Shown piece after piece: positions 44,384 through 53,338 of a stretch of DNA of 64,000 nt. Under the pieces are notes generated by a model that saw only the letters and a program-made list of their open reading frames with translations, made no database searches and was not told the origin of the DNA. Source of the DNA: Eubacteriales bacterium (lineage in GTDB: Bacteria > Bacillota > Clostridia > Lachnospirales > Lachnospiraceae). Position numbers and translations under genes: made by a program. The number at the start of each line of letters is the position of its first letter. Position 1 is the stretch's first letter. The DNA is taken from contig JAUNGM010000007.1 of the NCBI GenBank assembly GCA_030524545.1, forward strand, positions 91,874 to 155,873. The letters are read 5' to 3'.

Positions 44384-45228
44384 TGAAAAAGACAAGTACG
44401 ATCGAAAAGCCGAACTGGCCGATTACCATCCTGTTAATTATTGGTTGCTTGACTGTATTCTTCCCTCTTTATATGGCGGTTATCATTGCATTCAAACAGC
44501 CGACAGAAATGACAAACGACATTGCCGGCGCGCTGGCATTTCCGTCCAAATGGAGCTTCAGCAACTTTGCGGAGGCTATGGAAGTTACTGATTTCTGGAA
44601 CTCTCTCGGAAACAGCTTGCTGATCACCATTGCGACAGTAGTTCTTGCGATCATCATTCACTCCCTGGCAGGCTATGCCATCGGAAGAAATAAAGCAAAG
44701 AGCAAGTTCTACAGTTTCTCCTATCTGTATATTGTAAGCGGTATGTTCGTACCTTTCGCCATCCTGATGATGCCATTGGTTAAACAGACTGCAGAGATGG
44801 GAATCGGAAACTGGGTTGGCGTTATCATTCTGTATGTAGTATTCTACATGCCGATGAACCTGATGCTTTACTCCGGATACCTGACAAACATTCCGGTTGC
44901 TCTGGAAGAAGCAGCAAGAGTAGACGGTGCAAGCACCTAGAGAACATATTGGAGCATTATTTTCCCGAACATGAAGCCGATGCATGCAACCGTTGCTGTT
45001 CTTACCGCACTGAGCGTATGGAACGACGTTATGACTCCGCTGGTAATCATGTCCGGTACAGCCAAGAACACATTGCCTCTGGCACAGCTGAACTTCCAGA
45101 CACAGTTCGGAACCAACTATAACCTGGCATTTGCATCTTACCTGCTGGCATTGATTCCGATCCTGATCTTCTATCTGATCTGCCAGAAACAGATTCTGAA
45201 CGGTGTTGTAAACGGTGCAGTAAAATGA
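44383..45228 (+). pseudogene. Sugar ABC transporter permease, MsmG-like, interrupted by one in-frame TAG
   Basis: MalG-type second permease. Codons 1-185 (to 44937) run to EEAARVDGAST, then a TAG (44938-44940), then the same frame continues RTYWSIIFPNMKPMH to a normal end at 45228. No base is gained or lost. The stop falls inside the EAA loop, where relatives have an aromatic residue, so one TGG-to-TAG change explains it. An internal restart at 44971 has no ribosome site. Either a true nonsense mutation, a sequence error, or suppressed. TAG is used as a normal stop by other genes here (for example at 1887-1889), which argues against recoding. Confidence 0.88.
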
Positions 45229-45252
45229 TAAAATAAATATAATGTCCGTTAT

Positions 45253-45277
45253 GCCCCGAGGGGGAAACTCTCGGGGC
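45253..45277 (+). other. Intercistronic hairpin before the alpha-galactosidase gene
   Basis: Perfect 8-bp stem GCCCCGAG / CTCGGGGC, 9-base loop, no T-run. Fits an RNA-stability or partial-pause element. Confidence 0.55.
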
Positions 45278-45314
45278 GGACGTATATAGTATGTATTTTG
45301 GAGGAAAAACACCT

Positions 45315-47507
45315 ATGGCAGTTTTACTCGACGAAAAGAAATCTCTATTTACATTGTATACCAGGAACAGCATGTACCAGATGAAGGTAGACAACCTTGG
45401 GGTACTTCTGCATACCTACTACGGAAAAAGAACAGAGATCATTGATTATTCTTATCTGATTTCCTGGAAGGACCGTGGATTTGCGGGAAATCCTTATCAG
45501 GCAGGAAATGACAGGACTTATTCACTGGAAACACTTCCGCAGGAATACTCCTGCTTCGGAAGCGGCGACTACAGAGCAAGCGCCCTGAAGATCCGTTATC
45601 ATATGGGTGCAAGAGCGCTGGAGCTGCGCTATGTCAGACACGAAATTCTGGAAGGAAAATACGGGATTCCGGGACTTCCTGCTGTTTATGCCCAGGAAGG
45701 CGACCGTGCAGATACGCTGGTGATCGTGCTGAAAGATGACGTAAGCGGGGTTTTTGTTTATCTGTATTATGGAGTTATGGAGAACCTGGATGTCATCACT
45801 CGCGCAGTTCGTATTGAGAACCGTGCGGAGAATTCCATTTTCCTGGAGCGGGCGCTGTCCATGTGTCTGGATCAGCTTTATGGATCCTATGATTTCCTGA
45901 CCTTTTATGGCAAGCACGAAATGGAGCGTAAGCTTTCACGGGCGCATATTCACCACGGAGTACAGTCCGTAGGCAGTGTAAGAGGTACTTCCAGCCATCA
46001 TTATAATCCGTTTATGATCCTGGCAGACCGCAGCGCAACAGAAACACAGGGAAACTGTTATGGTTTTTCGTTCCTCTACAGCGGAAATTTCCTTGCAGAA
46101 GCAGAGTATGACCAGTTCAACCAGACCAGAGTGCTGATGGGGATCCATCCGGATAACTTTGAGTTTGAGCTGAAGCCGGGGGAAGATTTCTGGACACCGG
46201 AAGTAGCCATGGTCTACAGTGACGCAGGCTTTGAGAAGATGTCCCAGGCTTATCATCACGCTTTCCGCAATAACCTTTGCCGGGGCAAGTATAAGAAGGC
46301 AAGACGGCCGGTACTGATGAATAACTGGGAGGGTACGTACTTTACCTTTACCGGTGAGAAACTTGTACAGATGGCGAAGGAAGCCGCGGATCTGGGAGTA
46401 GAGCTGTTTGTCATGGATGACGGATGGTTCGGAAAGAGAGATTCTGATGAGAGCGGCCTTGGAGACTGGTATGTAAATGAGAAGAAGCTGGGCTGCACTT
46501 TGGCAGAGCTTTCAGACAGGATCCATGAACTGGGAATGAAGTTCGGCATCTGGTTTGAGCCGGAATGCGTTTCCGAGGACAGTGATCTTTACCGGGAACA
46601 TCCGGACTGGGCGTTTATCATTCCGGGCCGGAAGCCGATGCGCGGACGTTATCAGCTTGTACTGGATTTTTCCAGACAGGATGTAAGAGATCATATTTTT
46701 GCACAGATGTGTGAGGTTCTGGACAATGCAAAGGTGGAATACCTGAAGTGGGATTTTAACCGCAGCATCAGCGATGTTTACAGCGCAGTGCTTCCTGCAG
46801 ACAGGCAGGGAGAGGTTTCCCACCGCTATGTTCTGGGATTGTATGAGTTCCTGGAGAAACTGGGAAGACGCTATCCTGATATGCTCATTGAAGGCTGCAG
46901 CGGAGGCGGCGGCCGGTTTGATGCGGGAATGCTGTATTATACTCCTCAGATCTGGTGCAGTGATGACACGGATGCTATTGAGCGTCTGAAGATCCAGTAC
47001 GGTACCTCTTTTGCATATCCGGTCAGCACGGTAGGCTCCCATGTATCTGCCTGCCCGAATCATCAGACCGGGCGTGTAACACCGCTGGATACGAGAGCTA
47101 CGGTAGCTATGGCAGGTACCTTTGGGTATGAACTGGACCCGATGAAGCTGACAGCGGAAGAGAAGGTGCAGATCCGCCAGCAGATTGCGACATTTAAAAA
47201 CTATTATGATTTGATCCAGGACGGCAAATATCACCGTCTGACCAATCCTTTTGTGGACGAGGTTTATACTGTCTGGGAATATGCGGCAGAGGACGGCAGC
47301 GAAGCGCTGATGAGCGTAGTAGCCACCAAGATTTATGCGAACGAAGCTTCCATCTATGTGAAGCTCCGTGGTCTGAAGGAAGACCGGTATTATCTCCTGA
47401 ACGGCGAACGCTATCTGGGCGGGGCCCTGATGTACGCAGGTTTCCGTATGCCGGAAGCTACGGAAGAATACCAGAGCTGGAATTTCCATTTTGTGGAAGA
47501 AAAATAA
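45315..47507 (+). CDS. Alpha-galactosidase, GH36 family
   Basis: 730 residues, usual length for GH36. Amino-terminal beta-sandwich, then the catalytic barrel with NNWEGTYFTFTGEK, FVMDDGWFGKRDSD, the nucleophile region YLKWDFNRSIS, and the acid/base region QIWCSDDTDAIERL. No signal peptide, so it is cytoplasmic and cleaves imported raffinose- or melibiose-type sugars. Start at 45315 with GGAGGAA upstream; an ATG at 45291 overlaps that site. Last gene of the operon. Confidence 0.95.
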   Translation: MAVLLDEKKSLFTLYTRNSMYQMKVDNLGVLLHTYYGKRTEIIDYSYLISWKDRGFAGNPYQAGNDRTYSLETLPQEYSCFGSGDYRASALKIRYHMGARALELRYVRHEILEGKYGIPGLPAVYAQEGDRADTLVIVLKDDVSGVFVYLYYGVMENLDVITRAVRIENRAENSIFLERALSMCLDQLYGSYDFLTFYGKHEMERKLSRAHIHHGVQSVGSVRGTSSHHYNPFMILADRSATETQGNCYGFSFLYSGNFLAEAEYDQFNQTRVLMGIHPDNFEFELKPGEDFWTPEVAMVYSDAGFEKMSQAYHHAFRNNLCRGKYKKARRPVLMNNWEGTYFTFTGEKLVQMAKEAADLGVELFVMDDGWFGKRDSDESGLGDWYVNEKKLGCTLAELSDRIHELGMKFGIWFEPECVSEDSDLYREHPDWAFIIPGRKPMRGRYQLVLDFSRQDVRDHIFAQMCEVLDNAKVEYLKWDFNRSISDVYSAVLPADRQGEVSHRYVLGLYEFLEKLGRRYPDMLIEGCSGGGGRFDAGMLYYTPQIWCSDDTDAIERLKIQYGTSFAYPVSTVGSHVSACPNHQTGRVTPLDTRATVAMAGTFGYELDPMKLTAEEKVQIRQQIATFKNYYDLIQDGKYHRLTNPFVDEVYTVWEYAAEDGSEALMSVVATKIYANEASIYVKLRGLKEDRYYLLNGERYLGGALMYAGFRMPEATEEYQSWNFHFVEEK

Positions 47508-47566
47508 AAAATAGCTGCGGGCAGCTATTTACAGTAAGTATAGAATATGTTGTGTAAAAGACAGGT

Positions 47567-47599
47567 AAAGCAGGGAGACTTAGTGCTCCCTGCTTTTTT
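47567..47599 (+). terminator. Terminator after the alpha-galactosidase gene
   Basis: Perfect 11-bp stem AAAGCAGGGAG / CTCCCTGCTTT, 8-base loop, T-run to 47599. A smaller hairpin (AATAGCTG/CAGCTATT, 47510-47529) precedes it. Confidence 0.9.
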
Positions 47600-47738
47600 A
47601 TGATATAAGCACTTCGTGCAATGATGCGCACTCGCACGAGAGGAAAATATTGCTTTGCAATCGTGCTCGGCGCGGCAAAAATGTGCTTCTTTGGAAGAAA
47701 TGGAAACCGCGAGGATGTGCGAAACACATTTTTGTTCT
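47597..47738 (+). repeat. Dispersed intergenic repeat, copy B
   Basis: Same order as copy A: T-run, small hairpin (GCAC TTC GTGC, 47609-47619), conserved core 47624-47645 (18 of 22 bases shared with 19237-19258), and end motif 47725-47738 (13 of 14 shared with 19278-19291). The spacer between core and end is longer here (79 versus 19 bases). It fills most of the 396-base gap between the alpha-galactosidase and response-regulator genes. Confidence 0.6.
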
Positions 47739-47774
47739 GATATAAATGTTTACAATTCGGCAACATCCGTAAGA

Positions 47775-47803
47775 TTGAAAATGTGGCGCTTCTATACTAG
47801 AAT
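47775..47803 (+). promoter_or_regulatory. Promoter of the two-component/ABC cassette
   Basis: TTGAAA (47775-47780), 17-base spacer, TAGAAT (47798-47803), about 100 bases before the response-regulator gene. Confidence 0.55.
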
Positions 47804-47903
47804 AGAGACAGCAGCAGGAAGGTTCCTGTGCCCTGGCGGAGCAGGGCAGAACGGTGGGATGCGGGATTTCTGCGGCGGGAACGGAAGGATTGAAGATGAA
47901 GCG

Positions 47904-48569
47904 ATGAATGCAAAAATTTTAGTAATAGAGGATGTGGAGCAGATCAATGAGCTGATCTGTATGAATCTGGAGACTGCAGGGTATCAGACAGCGTCATTTT
48001 ATGACGGTGATGCGGTCAGCAGGCATCTGAATGAAGAAGTCCGTTATGACCTTGCCCTTTTGGATGTGATGCTGCCGGGAAAGGATGGTTTTGACTTGCT
48101 TCCGGAGCTGAAGGCCAAGGGGATTCCGGTGATCTTCCTCACGGCGAAGGGCAATCTGCCAAGCAAGATCAAGGGGCTGAAAGACGGTGCGGAGGATTAT
48201 ATTGTGAAGCCATTTGAGATGCTGGAGCTGCTGGTACGGGTGGAAAAGGTTCTCAGCCGGTTTCGGAAACAGGAGGAATGTCTGCGCATCCGGGATGTGG
48301 AAATTTATCCGGAAGAACGGGTAGTAAAGAAAGCAGGTGTGGAAATCCCCTTTAAGCCGATGGAATTTGACTGCCTGATGCTCCTTGTAAAATATAGAAA
48401 TATTGCCATCAGCAGGGAAGAGCTTCTCAATGCCCTGTGGGGAGTGGAATTTGAAGGGGAGACGAGAACGATTGATGTGCATATTGCAAGAATCCGCAAA
48501 AAACTGGATTTTCAGGATGTGATCAGAACAGTACCGCGGATTGGATACCGCCTGGAGGACAAAGCATGA
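47904..48569 (+). CDS. OmpR-family response regulator
   Basis: 221 residues: receiver domain (ILVIEDVEQ, phospho-acceptor Asp in LALLDVMLPGKDG, Lys in IVKPFE) and winged-helix output (FKPMEFDCLMLLVKYRNIAISREELL, ending VRTVPRIGYRLE). Start placed where the receiver begins; the ribosome site is weak. Overlaps the kinase gene by four bases (ATGA). Likely controls the lipoprotein/ABC genes that follow. Confidence 0.93.
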   Translation: MNAKILVIEDVEQINELICMNLETAGYQTASFYDGDAVSRHLNEEVRYDLALLDVMLPGKDGFDLLPELKAKGIPVIFLTAKGNLPSKIKGLKDGAEDYIVKPFEMLELLVRVEKVLSRFRKQEECLRIRDVEIYPEERVVKKAGVEIPFKPMEFDCLMLLVKYRNIAISREELLNALWGVEFEGETRTIDVHIARIRKKLDFQDVIRTVPRIGYRLEDKA

Positions 48570-49972
48570 AATTATCGACAAAAATTACAGCAGCAGCCGT
48601 TGGTTTGCTGCTTCTTTTATCCCAGATCTTCTCCACAGGGAATCTGATACAGATGCGGAGAAAGATGATCAGTAATATCATAGAGTATGAATGGATGGAG
48701 CTTAAGAAGGATTCCCTGGAGTTTGTTAATGGCCTGCAGAAATGGGACCGGATGAATGCAGCGGACACAGAAACAGAGGAAACGAAAATTCTCTATGGAA
48801 AAATGGTCTTTCAGTCATCAAACTGCTCCAGGGGCGTGCTTTATTACGGAGAGAAAGAAATTGTCAACGTCTCCCCCTATGAATTTTATGTGGAAAACGG
48901 TACGCCTGTTTCCGCAGAATATTTTAACGAAGAGATTCCGGAAACAATGCGGAGCAATACCTTTCTGGAGGTGCTGAACGGAAAGCATCTTCTGGTTCTT
49001 TATACGGAAGAGGCCGGTTTCCGGATCCTGTATTATCGGGATGTTTCTTCCGTGTACCGGGATGTGAGGAGACTTTTTTTACGGGGAATTGCAGAGGCCC
49101 TTGCGCTTGCCTGCCTGCTTGCCGCTGTGCTGACTGTGATCATCCGAAAGATCCTGAATCCCTTTTATGAGCTTCAAAAAGCCGCTAATATCATTGCAGG
49201 AGGCGACTATGCAAAGCGCGTGGAAAATCCGGGAAAGGACGAGATCGGGGCAGTGGCGGGAAGCTTTAACCAGATGGCAGACAAGGTGGAAGCCCATGTA
49301 AGCGAGCTGACAGAGGTAAATGAGAAGCAGCAGATGCTCCTGGGAGCCCTTGCCCACGAACTGAAAACGCCCATGACAGGAATCCAGGGCTATGCCCAGC
49401 TTTTGCAGAAAGTGGAACTTTCTCCCAAACGGCAGGCTGCGGCACTTGGATATATCGAAGAGGAATGCAAACGGCTTTCCAGGCTGTCTGAAAAAATGCT
49501 GCAGCTTACGGGACTTTCTTCGGAGACACATATTGAGAGAAAGAAGATCGGGGTTTTGGGGCTGTTTCAGGAGGTGGAGGAAACGGTAAGCTTCCGGCTT
49601 AAGGAGAAAAAGCTCCGGCTGGAGATCCGGTGTCCGGAGGAACTGGAAGCAGAAGGAGACCGGGATCTTCTTGCCAGCTTTCTGATGAATCTGATCGACA
49701 ATGCGTATAAAGCAAGCGAAGAGGGCGGCTGTATCCGGCTGACCGGCACTGCAAAAGGGCTGTTCGTACAGGATGAAGGAAGGGGCATCCCCCGGGAGGA
49801 AATCCGGAAGATCGCAGAGCCGTTTTATATGGTGGACAAATCCCGTTCCCGAAAAGAGGGGGGTGCAGGGATTGGGCTTGCCCTCTGCAGACAGATTGCA
49901 AGGCTTCACGGGGGAAGTCTGGATATTGTAAGTGAGCCGGGGAAAGGGACAAGGATCGGGCTTTTATGGTAA
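48566..49972 (+). CDS. Sensor histidine kinase with HAMP domain
   Basis: 468 residues: membrane segment (about 8-25), extracellular domain of about 140 residues, second membrane segment (about 172-192), HAMP, HisKA with the histidine in LAHELKTPMTGIQGYAQLL, HATPase (LIDNAYKAS, DEGRGIP, GAGIGLALCRQIA). The large external domain suggests a direct extracellular signal, unlike the short-loop kinases of bacitracin-type systems. Confidence 0.93.
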   Translation: MKLSTKITAAAVGLLLLLSQIFSTGNLIQMRRKMISNIIEYEWMELKKDSLEFVNGLQKWDRMNAADTETEETKILYGKMVFQSSNCSRGVLYYGEKEIVNVSPYEFYVENGTPVSAEYFNEEIPETMRSNTFLEVLNGKHLLVLYTEEAGFRILYYRDVSSVYRDVRRLFLRGIAEALALACLLAAVLTVIIRKILNPFYELQKAANIIAGGDYAKRVENPGKDEIGAVAGSFNQMADKVEAHVSELTEVNEKQQMLLGALAHELKTPMTGIQGYAQLLQKVELSPKRQAAALGYIEEECKRLSRLSEKMLQLTGLSSETHIERKKIGVLGLFQEVEETVSFRLKEKKLRLEIRCPEELEAEGDRDLLASFLMNLIDNAYKASEEGGCIRLTGTAKGLFVQDEGRGIPREEIRKIAEPFYMVDKSRSRKEGGAGIGLALCRQIARLHGGSLDIVSEPGKGTRIGLLW

Positions 49973-50092
49973 GGTTACATTTTGGAAACATTTTGTCGAA
50001 GACATGGTAATGGGAAATGCCGTATCCTGTTTCCAACACGAAAAACAGTAACGTTCACAGAGGCGGAATTCGGGTAAAGGAGAAAAACGAAA

Positions 50093-51589
50093 ATGAAGAA
50101 AAGGATATTAGCGGCAGTGCTTGCTATGATAATCACAGCAGCGGCGGGATGCGGGGAAGCGCCGGAGAGTACGGTCGTCCGGGAAAAAACAGGGATCAAT
50201 ACGGAAACCTATCAGGAGGATACAGATACGGAGACTTCCCTGAAAGAACGGCTGCATGTGCCGGAAACCTATCAGGCAGCTTTTTCGTCAGAGGATAACA
50301 GCCTGAAAGTGACATGTGATGCAGAAGTGGAGGTTCCTGATGTAAAAAAGGTTCCTGTATATCGTGTTTCCACGTCGCCTCTGGGTGAGCCATTGCTCGG
50401 GCAGATTGCAGAGGCTTTCTGGGGAGATACGCCCGTTTATGAGGGGGATCTGTATTTCCGGAAGACAAAAGAAGAGATACGGAAGCGGCTGAATGAACTG
50501 AAGGCTTATCAGGCAGCGGGAAATACCGACCCGTACGGGATGATCGCCCGGTACCGGGAGAGCGGAATATCAGAAGAGGAGATGCCGGATGAGGACATCT
50601 ATGATCTTCAGAAGGAAATTGATGCATTGGAAGAAGACTATGCGCAGGCACCGGAAAAGCGGGAGAAACGTGAACTCTCGTTCGGCCTGTATACACCGGA
50701 AGATTGGCCGGAGGACGCCGGAGAGGCTGCTTTTTTCCATGGCGCCGTTGAGGCGGAGGAAAGCGTATTTGACTATAATGTGCAAAGCATCAGGAATTTC
50801 GGCATTTATATGGATGTTGAGATTAACAGGAGAAAAAAAGACACTCCCTGGGAGAGCAGGGGCTGGTACACGTGGGGAGAGGAAGACGGAGAAAAAAGCG
50901 CCAGGCTGACCCGCGAAGAAGCAGAGAACCTGGCAGGGATCACCCCAAAGGAGGCTGCAGAAACAGCGGATGCTTACATGGAGAAGCTTGGGCTTACGGA
51001 TTTCTCTGCAAAAGATACACGGTTAAGCTCCTGCGGAGTCTATGAAGAAGGCTCAGAAAAAATCCGGTTTGAGGACGCAGGCTATTTTGTTTACTATACC
51101 CGTGATGTGGAAGGGTTTCCTGTTACAAACGAGGAAACCTACAGCAGCGAGGTCGAAGAGTCCGATACGACCTTGCAATCCTGGGTTTATGAAAGCGTAG
51201 TTCTGTGTATCAATCAGGAAGGGCTTCAGAATGCCAGCATTTTAAACCTTTATACTATGGGGGAAAAGCAGGTGGAGAATCTGAAGCTGCTGGATTTTTC
51301 CGTAATAAAAGAAAATTTTGAGAAAATGATGCAGATCCGGTATGCGCCTTCGGAAGAAATTGTATCCCATAAATTTACAATCGACAGGGTGACGCTTGGG
51401 TATATGCGGCTTTATGTACCGGGATCGAATAACAGGGCCGGCCTTTTGGTGCCGGTGTGGGATTTCTTCGGGACAAACGAATACCGCTATGCCGACGGAA
51501 GAGGATTTACGATTGAAGGTTCGACAATGAGCTGGCTGACGATCAATGCGGCGGACGGAACCGTGATCAGCCGTGACAAGGGGTATTGA
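50093..51589 (+). CDS. Large lipoprotein of unknown function
   Basis: 498 residues. Signal peptide with lipobox AAAGC (cysteine at residue 20), then an acidic, Glu-rich soluble protein without recognised enzyme motifs; it may belong to DUF6034, which is a guess. A helical stretch near residues 120-200 (KEEIRKRLNELKAYQ, DLQKEIDALEEDYAQ) could be coiled coil. The AAAGGAG site is good. It lies between the two-component genes and two membrane proteins of an ABC system, so it may bind the signal or substrate, or serve as an anchored partner. Confidence 0.75.
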   Translation: MKKRILAAVLAMIITAAAGCGEAPESTVVREKTGINTETYQEDTDTETSLKERLHVPETYQAAFSSEDNSLKVTCDAEVEVPDVKKVPVYRVSTSPLGEPLLGQIAEAFWGDTPVYEGDLYFRKTKEEIRKRLNELKAYQAAGNTDPYGMIARYRESGISEEEMPDEDIYDLQKEIDALEEDYAQAPEKREKRELSFGLYTPEDWPEDAGEAAFFHGAVEAEESVFDYNVQSIRNFGIYMDVEINRRKKDTPWESRGWYTWGEEDGEKSARLTREEAENLAGITPKEAAETADAYMEKLGLTDFSAKDTRLSSCGVYEEGSEKIRFEDAGYFVYYTRDVEGFPVTNEETYSSEVEESDTTLQSWVYESVVLCINQEGLQNASILNLYTMGEKQVENLKLLDFSVIKENFEKMMQIRYAPSEEIVSHKFTIDRVTLGYMRLYVPGSNNRAGLLVPVWDFFGTNEYRYADGRGFTIEGSTMSWLTINAADGTVISRDKGY

Positions 51590-51592
51590 GAA

Positions 51593-52474
51593 ATGCGGCA
51601 GGTGCTCGCAGCCTGGCTTTTCCTGCTGGGAGGATTTTTCAGGAATATAAAAACAGCGGTCGGATTCCTGATCAGCGTAGTGGTGTGCTTTCTTTTAAGC
51701 GGTACGGTTGTGGAGGTGACGAAGTATTACGGAACCTCCACCCAGGCAGCGGAGCCCTTTCTCTGGACCTTTGGAGACGGGACGGCGGTTCTTCTGGTTT
51801 CCCTTCTTCTGATCTTTCTTTTTTCGGATCTGCCGGGGATCACGGCATTTACGCCCTTTTATCTGGTGCGCATGACAAAAAAGAGATGGCTTGCAGCGCA
51901 GTTTTTGTATATCCTGGCGGTCACAGTGCTGTATGTGGTGTTTGTGCTTGGCGCGACCATGCTTCTTTGCATGAAAAATTCTTATATAGAAAATGTGTGG
52001 AGTGAAACAGCGGCGATCCTTGGATATTCCGGTGCCGGGGAGGTGTGGAAGATCCCGTCAACTGTCCGGGCAATGGAAAGCATCCGGCCCTACGGGTGTA
52101 TGCTGCAGGCAGCGCTTCTGATGCTGGGGTACGGTCTGACCTTGGGGGTTCTGATTCTGTTTGGGAATCTCCGTTCCGGCAAAAACTATGGAATGCTTTT
52201 CGCCATGGGTTACAGCCTGTATGGATTTCTGCTGGATCCGAAGGTGCTGGGGAAGCTTTTGAAGCTGGAAACATACGAGATGTACCGGGTACGGAGCGCA
52301 GTGGGCTGGATCAGCCCGCTGAACCATGCGGTTTACAGTATGCACGATTTCGGATACGACAATCTGCCCGGTATCTGGCAGTCTGTGGGGCTTTTTAGCG
52401 GGATCACGGCAGTGCTTTGCGTGCTGTCCTGCAGGGTGCTTAAGAAGTATCCGTTTACATTTTTAGGAAGCTGA
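51593..52474 (+). CDS. ABC-2-like membrane protein A
   Basis: 293 residues with about six hydrophobic segments in two groups, separated by an external loop around residues 120-155. No family motif recognised. Starts three bases after the lipoprotein stop. With the following membrane protein and the ABC ATPase it probably forms the channel of a transporter; the two membrane proteins are not close copies of each other. Confidence 0.7.
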   Translation: MRQVLAAWLFLLGGFFRNIKTAVGFLISVVVCFLLSGTVVEVTKYYGTSTQAAEPFLWTFGDGTAVLLVSLLLIFLFSDLPGITAFTPFYLVRMTKKRWLAAQFLYILAVTVLYVVFVLGATMLLCMKNSYIENVWSETAAILGYSGAGEVWKIPSTVRAMESIRPYGCMLQAALLMLGYGLTLGVLILFGNLRSGKNYGMLFAMGYSLYGFLLDPKVLGKLLKLETYEMYRVRSAVGWISPLNHAVYSMHDFGYDNLPGIWQSVGLFSGITAVLCVLSCRVLKKYPFTFLGS

Positions 52475-52524
52475 AACAAATTTACGGATCGCTGTTTTGT
52501 TAAAATGTCCGGAGGTGATTGCTT

Positions 52525-52584
52525 ATGGACTGTTGCCCGGGACAAAGGGAGGCTGGATATGGATTTAACAAGGATGCTGCATGA
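52525..52584 (+). CDS. Possible 19-residue leader peptide overlapping the next gene
   Basis: ATG at 52525 is preceded by GGAGGTGATT (52511-52520), the best match to the 16S anti-Shine-Dalgarno sequence in this region. The frame reads MDCCPGQREAGYGFNKDAA and stops at 52582-52584, inside the start of membrane protein B (52559) in another frame. Might couple translation of that gene, or be chance. Confidence 0.35.
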   Translation: MDCCPGQREAGYGFNKDAA

Positions 52585-53287
52585 AAAGAAATTCTATGCC
52601 GCAGTTCTGATCGCGTTTATGGGAATATTGCTGGGAAGTACCTGGCCTGAGAGGAAAGAAGGGGAGCTATTGGCCTGCGGGACATTCCTGACGATGGTTT
52701 CCGATTCCCTGAAATCCCGGACGGTTTTGTTTTTCCTTCCTATTGCCTCCGTGCTGCCTTGCGGGGAGGAATACCTGAGGGAGCGGCAGTGGAAGTTTCT
52801 TCGGTTTCTGGTCATACGTAAGGGGAAGGAGGAATACTGCCGTGATAAGGTTTTTACCACAGCGGTTTCCGGAGCTTTGGTATGGGCATCAGCTTCTGTT
52901 TTGGGGATGCTCTTCTTTTTTTTGCTTTTTTTCGCCCATGAGGAGGTCCGGAGCTATCCGGAGGAGGTGATCACGGGGCTGTTTACCGTATCCGGGAGAG
53001 TATGTCTGGAGGCTTCGGCAATGGCAAGCTTAAGCGCCGTACTTGGAACGGTAAGCGGCTCCTCTTATGTCTCGCTGGGACTGCCCTTTGTTCTTTATTA
53101 TAGTCTTATGATCCTGAGGGAGCGTTATTTGGATGAGATCTACGCCATTGATCCTGCGGAATGGATCCTTGGCAAATGCAGCTGGGCCGGAGAACAGAGG
53201 GGGCTTTGGATATTTCTTCTGCTCCTTGTCATGGGACTGGCTGCGCTGCATTGGGTTGTGCTTGAAAAGGGGCTGGAAGAGATATAA
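52559..53287 (+). CDS. ABC-2-like membrane protein B
   Basis: 242 residues, about six hydrophobic segments; begins MDLTRMLHEKKFYAAVLIAFMG and ends in WVVLEKGLEEI. Start at 52559 has GGGAGG five bases upstream; an in-frame ATG at 52505 has no site. The sequence GTVSGSSYVSLGLPFVLYYSLMIL is rich in small residues as in channel helices. Likely second half of the transporter with membrane protein A. Confidence 0.7.
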   Translation: MDLTRMLHEKKFYAAVLIAFMGILLGSTWPERKEGELLACGTFLTMVSDSLKSRTVLFFLPIASVLPCGEEYLRERQWKFLRFLVIRKGKEEYCRDKVFTTAVSGALVWASASVLGMLFFFLLFFAHEEVRSYPEEVITGLFTVSGRVCLEASAMASLSAVLGTVSGSSYVSLGLPFVLYYSLMILRERYLDEIYAIDPAEWILGKCSWAGEQRGLWIFLLLLVMGLAALHWVVLEKGLEEI

Positions 53288-53338
53288 GGGAATGAAAGTG
53301 CGGTATAAGAAACAGAGATGGAGATGACAGGAGGATGT

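Noticed and set aside
44938-44940. TAG recoding (pyrrolysine) in the permease gene
   Set aside because: Other genes in the window end normally at TAG, the position calls for an aromatic residue, and no suppressor machinery is visible here.
46512-47489. Minus-strand 325-codon open frame inside the alpha-galactosidase gene
   Set aside because: Shadow of the GH36 barrel; residues scattered without any domain.
47508-47903. Response-regulator gene starting at 47655
   Set aside because: The frame is open upstream to 47655, but that part covers the repeat element and the predicted promoter; the receiver domain begins at 47904.
47904-49972. Classic bacitracin (BceRS-AB) resistance system
   Set aside because: The kinase has a large external domain, and the transporter has two small membrane proteins rather than one ten-segment BceB-type permease.
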